Shown here: one piece after another, positions 59,492 to 64,000 of the stretch | Layout: every line of letters starts with the position of its first letter | How positions within the stretch are numbered: position 1 is the first letter of the stretch | Assembly (NCBI RefSeq): GCF_032854445.1 | Contig: NC_088301.1 | Coordinates: 6,060,044 to 6,124,043, forward strand | DNA from: Liolophura sinensis | Taxonomy: Eukaryota; Mollusca; Polyplacophora; Chitonida; Chitonidae | Direction: 5' to 3' | DNA: 64,000 nt | The notes under the pieces: generated by a model | What the model was told of the DNA's origin: nothing | Database searches by the model: none | The model's input: only the letters and a program-made list of their open reading frames with translations | Translations under genes and position numbers: made by a program

Positions 59492-59975
59492 GTAAGTATG
59501 GAGGGCAAATTGTACAATTCGGTTCTGTCGGCAGGAAGAGCCAGAAATCCTATATCATCAAATTCCAGAAAAATTAACAGGTTTTTCCTTTGCTAAATGT
59601 ATGTTGCCAGTAATACAAGACAATATTTTTGCAGTATAACTTCAGAATTATACCTGTGCCAGACAAATAAGGCCACTGTTAAACTTATTACAACAGCTAA
59701 ACTCTAACTTACTTATGTTGCTGACTGATCAGTTTTCACAGCTAGTTTAAGCTGTAAGTTCTACTCAGTGTTGTTTTGAGTTTGGGCAAAGGAATAAACT
59801 AAGGCACGTTTAAATGTGAACTGTCATTTATAAGAACATTACAGAAAGTGGTTGGGCAAGTATTTAAACGTGGCTAAGAATTATGGCATTACGTACATGG
59901 AGAATGCTTAATACATGTACATAGTAGGTAGCTGTATTTTTTTTTTCATTGATTAAGACGTTATCGATTTTTCAG

Positions 59976-60000
59976 GGAATTGCAGAGCCGCCATTGGTTG
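59976..60000 (+). CDS. Candidate small gene, microexon 2
   Basis: A 25-nt exon between a very good acceptor (T-rich tract, then ATCGATTTTTCAG) and a consensus donor (TTG then GTAAGT). It joins exon 1 in frame (REL across the junction) and adds RELQSRHWL, leaving phase 0. Microexons need strong flanking sites, which these are. Confidence 0.5.
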
Positions 60001-60396
60001 GTAAGTGATTGATGTCGATGTTTAAGTGTCTTCTTCAGCTCTTATGTGACGATTTACGTCGCCGGAAGTGTAACATTCTAAACCCACGGTAAAAGGATGT
60101 TACAGACTTTGGTGAATCCTTAAGCGTACTGTTGTCCAAACTGTAGCATACAGTTAGTGGTTTAATTGTTTATCCAGTTTTTGCTTCTCGTCACCCTTAG
60201 TGTTAAAGAAAACATATACAGTGTTGCCTTTTCATACAGCACATTCATCCAAAATATGCCTTTAACTTCAAAACTAGCTTTGGCTGGTTGATTTGTCTCA
60301 GGCGTCACTAGCCCAAAGTCCAAAGTCCCTTCATCGATCTTGTCTTAACATAGAATCAGGCCTTGGTCTGTAATCTCCTTTTTTTTTACTTTTCAG

Positions 60397-60441
60397 AGGT
60401 ATAAAATTGGTTCAAAAAACGTGTTTGCAGTATTTACGTAA
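60397..60441 (+). CDS. Candidate small gene, terminal exon 3
   Basis: After a long T tract and TTTTCAG the phase-0 frame reads RYKIGSKNVFAVFT and stops at TAA (60,439-60,441), where the stop overlaps an AATAAA. With exons 1 and 2 this makes 192 nt, 63 residues. The terminal exon is the weakest part of the model; other downstream exons could replace it. Confidence 0.35.
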   Translation, partial: RYKIGSKNVFAVFT

Positions 60442-60605
60442 ATAAAAAGAAATATGTTGTAGAGAAAGAAAGGAAGTAGGAAATTTAAATGAAATAAAGA
60501 CTTATATGTCGACATATGTCCCAAGTAGCATTACTTTATTCAATGTTTTACCCATGCTTTTAGCTCATTTGTAAATGGCATCCTTTATTTTTAAAAATGA
60601 AGGGG

Positions 60606-60895
60606 GGCCTCCGTGGCTCAGTCGGTTAGCGCGCTAGCGCAGCGTAATGACCCAGAAGCCTCTCACCAATGCGGTCGCTGTGAGTTCAAGACCAGCCCAT
60701 GCCGCCTTCCTCTCCGGCCGTACGTGGGAAGGTCTGCCGTCAACCTGCGGATGGTCGTGGGTTTCCCCCGGCTGTGCCCCGTTTCCACCCACCATAATGC
60801 TGGCCGCCGTCGTATAAGTGAAATATTCTTGAGTACGGCGTAAAACACCAATCAAAAAAAAAAATAAATAAAAAAAAAAAAAAAAATGAAGTGTC
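60606..60895 (+). mobile_element. SINE family 1, full-length copy
   Basis: Best-preserved copy. Head GGGCCTCCGTGGCTCAGTCG with A box (TGGCTCAGTCGG) and B box region (GTGAGTTCAAGACC), body with CCGTACGTGGGAAGGTCTGC and CACCCACCATAATGCTGGCC, 3' AGTGAAATATTCTTGAGTAC and GGCGTAAAACACC, and a long A/T tail. The type sequence for the family in this window. Confidence 0.9.
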
Positions 60896-61019
60896 TTTGC
60901 CTGTCTTTGCCGTGCATAAGGGAAAGCATTATCAGAATGTGGACTGCTTAACACGAGGCATTATCTTCAGGAAGTAAAATAATTCCATATATAGAGCATG
61001 TATCTTTACCGTAAGCCGT

Positions 61020-61680
61020 AAAAACAAGCATTTTGCTGAACAATACATGTTAATATCTCCGACTTGCAGGATATCTCAGCGGTATACCGTGTGAAGAATA
61101 CGGGTATAATACCGGTAGAATGGGCAATGTTGACATCGTCGTTATATGTGACAATATTCTGCTGAACAAGACATGTTATTATCTCCGACTTGCAGGATGT
61201 CTCCGCAGTATACCGTATGAACAATACGGGTATAATACTGGTAGAACGAGCAATGTTGACATCGTCGTTATATGTGACAATATTCTGCTGAACAATACAT
61301 GTTAATATTGCCGACTTGCAGGATATCTCAGCAGTATACCGTGTGAAGAATACGGGTATAATACCTGTAGAACGAGCAATGTTGACATCGTCGTTATATG
61401 TGACAATATTCTGCTGAACAAGACATGTTAATATCTCCGACTTGCAGGATATCTCCGCAGTATACCGTATGAACAATACGGGTATAATACTGGTAGAACG
61501 AGCAATGTTGACATCGTCGTTATATGTGACAATATTCTGCTGAACAATACATGGTAATATTGCCGACTTGCAGGATGTCTCAGCAGTATACCGTGTGAAG
61601 AATACGGGTATAATACTTGTAGAACGAGCAATGTTGACATCGTTGTTATATGTGACAATATTCTGCTAAACACTGCTGAT
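61020..61680. repeat. 126-bp tandem array with 252-bp alternating higher-order unit
   Basis: About 5.3 units of 126 bp (ATGTTGACATCGTCGTTATA ... GACTTGCAGGATATCTC ... AATACGGGTATAATAC), with ATGTTGAC at 61,127, 61,253, 61,379, 61,505 and 61,631. Type A units (GTGTGAAGAATACGGG) and type B units (GTATGAACAATACGGG) alternate A-B-A-B-A. The length is a multiple of three, so the minus strand is open for 156 and 86 codons; I do not call a gene. Confidence 0.9.
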
Positions 61681-61854
61681 ACTTTCATAAAGAAATAATG
61701 AAAAAGATAATAATAAGTATATATAGCTTATAACAACGGAAAACCGTCAAAGAAAGAAAGCGTCAACACTGAGCACGGCTGATATTTTCGACATAATGAT
61801 ATAGCGGTATCAGGACCTATGATTATAAACACTGTTTAACACTGTTGACATTGT

Positions 61855-62400
61855 TCTATTTGCCTTTTACTGGTTTTTCTTTTACATGTACTATGGCTTG
61901 CCGAATTTTACCAATTGATTTGAGTAAAGTCTGCGTTTCAGATTGATGACAGATATGTTTTAGTTTTTTGACAGTCCGTGAATGTAAAGGATGAAGACTT
62001 TGGTTTTATGATCAGTTGGGTGTGTGACTACAATGAACGATTTGAACGCCTTGTAAAATGTCCATGTTTTTTTCCCACAATTATGTAAACTCACTGCAAT
62101 CTGCTGCTTCTCTTGAATTGTGCCCTCCTCAGTAATAACAAGAACATCTCCCCGATTCATTAGAGTTCTGATAACGCCGAGTTTTGGATGAGGGGATGGT
62201 TAGAGTCAAAAATGAGATATTGGTCAGTGTAAACAGGTTTGCGGTAAACTGAGGTACAGACATTGCCGTTGTCTCCGCAGTAATGACCATTGTGTCGTCT
62301 TCACCGCCAGATCGAGCAAATCGCCCGCGGGATCTAATACACCAGCTCTTGTAAAGCGTGCAGACAGAGTAGGCGGTGCTAGACACCAAAACACTCACAT
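61855..62400 (-). mobile_element. Penelope-like element reverse transcriptase remnant
   Basis: The minus strand, with frameshifts, encodes TSVYRKPVYTDQYLIFDSNH, then KLGVIRTLMNRGDV, QEKQQIAVSLHNCGKKTWTF, KVFILYIHGLSK and ICHQSETQTLLKSIGKIRQA. These are the C-terminal RT blocks of Penelope-like elements (the Y/FRKPTHTDxYL, HPxxHK, GLSExxxRIC and TLR motifs). At least two frameshifts and a stop make it dead. The GIY-YIG endonuclease is not visible further on; the 126-bp array follows instead. Confidence 0.75.
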
Positions 62401-62491
62401 TTTCATTGGCTGACTTGCAATAAGAATCGTTTCCCTCTGACTGCGCCCCGTCTATAATTTACTACTATGATGAAGCAAGTATGGCTAAAAT

Positions 62492-62742
62492 GGTGTAAGC
62501 AGCGTAATGACCCAAGAGTCTCTCACCAATGCGGTCGCTGTGAGTTCAAGTCCAGCTCATGCTGGCTTCCTCTCCGGCCGTACGTGGGAAGGTCTGCCGG
62601 CAAACTGCGGATGGTTGTGGGTTTCCCCTGGGCTGTGCCCGGTTTCCACCCTCCATAATGCTGGCTGCCGTCGTATAAGTGAAATATTCTTGAGTATGGC
62701 GTAAAACACCAATCAAATAAATAAATAAATAAAATGGCGTAA
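62492..62742 (+). mobile_element. SINE family 1, nearly full-length copy
   Basis: Starts in the head (AAGCAGCGTAATGACCCAAG), with GTGAGTTCAAGTCCAGCTCA, the full body, AGTGAAATATTCTTGAGTAT, GGCGTAAAACACC and an (AAAT)n tail. Confidence 0.85.
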
Positions 62743-63638
62743 ATTTCCCCATGCCAACATAAAACCCCGTAATTTCTCTCAAATAGTGCTATATTAAATA
62801 TTATTTTGAAGAACACAGATACTATAAAATCTGCTCTTTCTAACGATACCAATATAACACATGAGCCGTTTTCGTAATTATTAAAATACTAGATTTCAAA
62901 GCCTCCAGCCCGACATGCTGGACATCATGTCGGAGTTTGCAAACCATGACGAAGTGACGTGAATCATTTCGGTCGGAAATAAATATCTAAATAGCTTCTA
63001 ACTGAGGTGAAACCACAGAAATTCCAGCAATATATACCTGTTTCATAAACTATGAGTTCTAAGCCAAAATTAAGTACATTTTTATACCAGAATTCTGGGA
63101 CAATCGGTCACTGAAATTATACTGTTGTTGTTGTAATCAACCGTCACAACACATACCTTTATCCAAAATATCCCTGTGAAGCTCTTCTTGTATTCCTTTT
63201 TCGTTAATAATAAAATGTAGGACATACATAAGACATGTAGGAGGACTGATAGTTTGAGGTCCCAAAAAATCTCTAGGTCTAATGTTCGTTAGTGGTGATT
63301 GTTTGTCAGCCGATACGAGAGTCCCTCTGAATATTCACTCAGTAATGCGTCATTGTTTTAGAACTTAACAGCAGAAGTGTGGGTAATCCGAAGACGACAG
63401 TTATTTATTAATATTTTACACCATTTTCGTGTTGTCCTTGTTGCCCTTGTTGTAGAGTCAAGAAATCACAATTAAACTTCCAATGTAACAAAATGCAACA
63501 TTGCTTTCACGTAACACCTGTCAATGTGATATGAATAAGAGATTATCCATAAGTTTTAGTCACAATATAAATAATGAAAAACGAAATAGGATGCATAATC
63601 CACAACTGGGGGCTACTAGTAGACTTCGACAAAACAGC
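62743..63638. other. Stretch without a recognised gene
   Basis: No exon or repeat recognised. Confidence 0.4.
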
Positions 63639-63868
63639 TCAAATCCTTGTGTGTGTGCCATTGTTCAAAACTTGGGAAGGGGATATCCACACACGTACAC
63701 ACACCCCTGCCACAAAGATGGCTAAAACTGTGAACACCACAACAGAACGCCTTGCTAGCAGTCTAGGAATTTCTTGACGGGCACTGTGTGGTCCGTTTGT
63801 GTTTGCACGCGGTTCCATCTCCGGTGTGTCAGGTACAATGTCCCCCAAGCCGTCCACCTCAGTATTAC
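63639..63868 (-). CDS. Possible first exon of a type II membrane protein
   Basis: After an acceptor-like TTTTAG (exon edge 63,868) the minus strand is open to TGA at 63,639. An ATG at 63,818 with G at -3 and +4 gives a hydrophilic N-terminus (MEPRANTNGPHSARQEIPRL), the basic LARR, and one hydrophobic helix (SVVVFTVLAIFVAGVCV) followed by VWISPS and an NGT sequon. This order suits a type II Golgi enzyme anchor. GT dinucleotides shortly after the helix could be donors, so the real exon may be shorter. It could equally be a 59-residue chance frame. Confidence 0.35.
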
Positions 63869-64000
63869 CTAAAACCGATTTAAGAACATAGCGGAAAAGG
63901 GTGAGGTGAAGTGACATTACATACAACAAGCAGAAATTCTCAATATAAACGCGAAAAAAGTCGATTTCAACAACACATATCACATCGTCATGAAGGCAAG

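Noticed and set aside
61006..61688. Minus-strand frames of 156 and 86 codons
   Set aside because: Translation of the 126-bp tandem array (42 residues per unit); no domain and no independent support.

Overview
This is a gene-poor, AT-rich, intron-rich animal nuclear window. The coding sequence sits in short exons with GT-AG boundaries inside multi-kilobase introns. Two abundant tRNA-derived SINE families, many minisatellites, non-LTR, Penelope-like and LTR retroelement remnants, and a gene family that joins a fucolectin-type F5/8C domain to MEGF-like EGF repeats all point to a lophotrochozoan, most likely a mollusc. The species cannot be fixed from the sequence alone.

Left part (1-30,650). 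Two head-to-tail copies of a minus-strand gene for a single-pass receptor-like protein: signal peptide, short EGF module, fucolectin/F5-8C domain split over two exons, several MEGF-like EGF exons, a transmembrane exon and a cytoplasmic tail with tyrosine motifs. Gene A2 is complete in the window (ATG at 30,151, stop at 13,537). Its ten exons have compatible phases and sum to exactly 501 codons, but codon 101, in the fucolectin domain, is a TAA. Gene A1 (ATG at 10,552) keeps that domain open, but its 3' half lies left of base 1. The duplicated blocks are about 1-11,150 and 21,070-30,645; they differ by transposon insertions, indels and minisatellite length.

Middle (30,650-44,100). A stretch with no gene seen, a 54-bp minisatellite (33,300-34,560), a cluster of TATA/octamer-like motifs (35.5-35.7 kb), then a minus-strand carbohydrate sulfotransferase gene (three coding exons, 329 codons plus stop, 40,792-36,335). 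Its first coding intron carries a 70-bp minisatellite with a higher-order repeat of about 209 bp, interrupted by a 983-bp solo LTR.

Right part (44,100-64,000). A pair of inverted repeats encloses remnants of a non-LTR retrotransposon. Further right are a 35-bp degenerate minisatellite, a broken UDP-glucuronosyltransferase gene (minus), two more tandem arrays, a tRNA-Arg(UCU) gene next to a tRNA-derived SINE, a candidate small three-exon plus-strand gene (59,370-60,441), a 126/252-bp tandem array, a Penelope-like element fragment and a possible type II membrane protein exon near the right edge.

The recognised host genes (receptor-like lectin, sulfotransferase, UGT) all relate to glycan recognition or conjugation, but nothing shows that they are co-regulated. 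I found no CRISPR array, operon or other prokaryotic feature, and no clearly new biological system. The most informative features are the tandem receptor duplication with a broken lectin domain, the nested minisatellites and the unrecognised small spliced gene.
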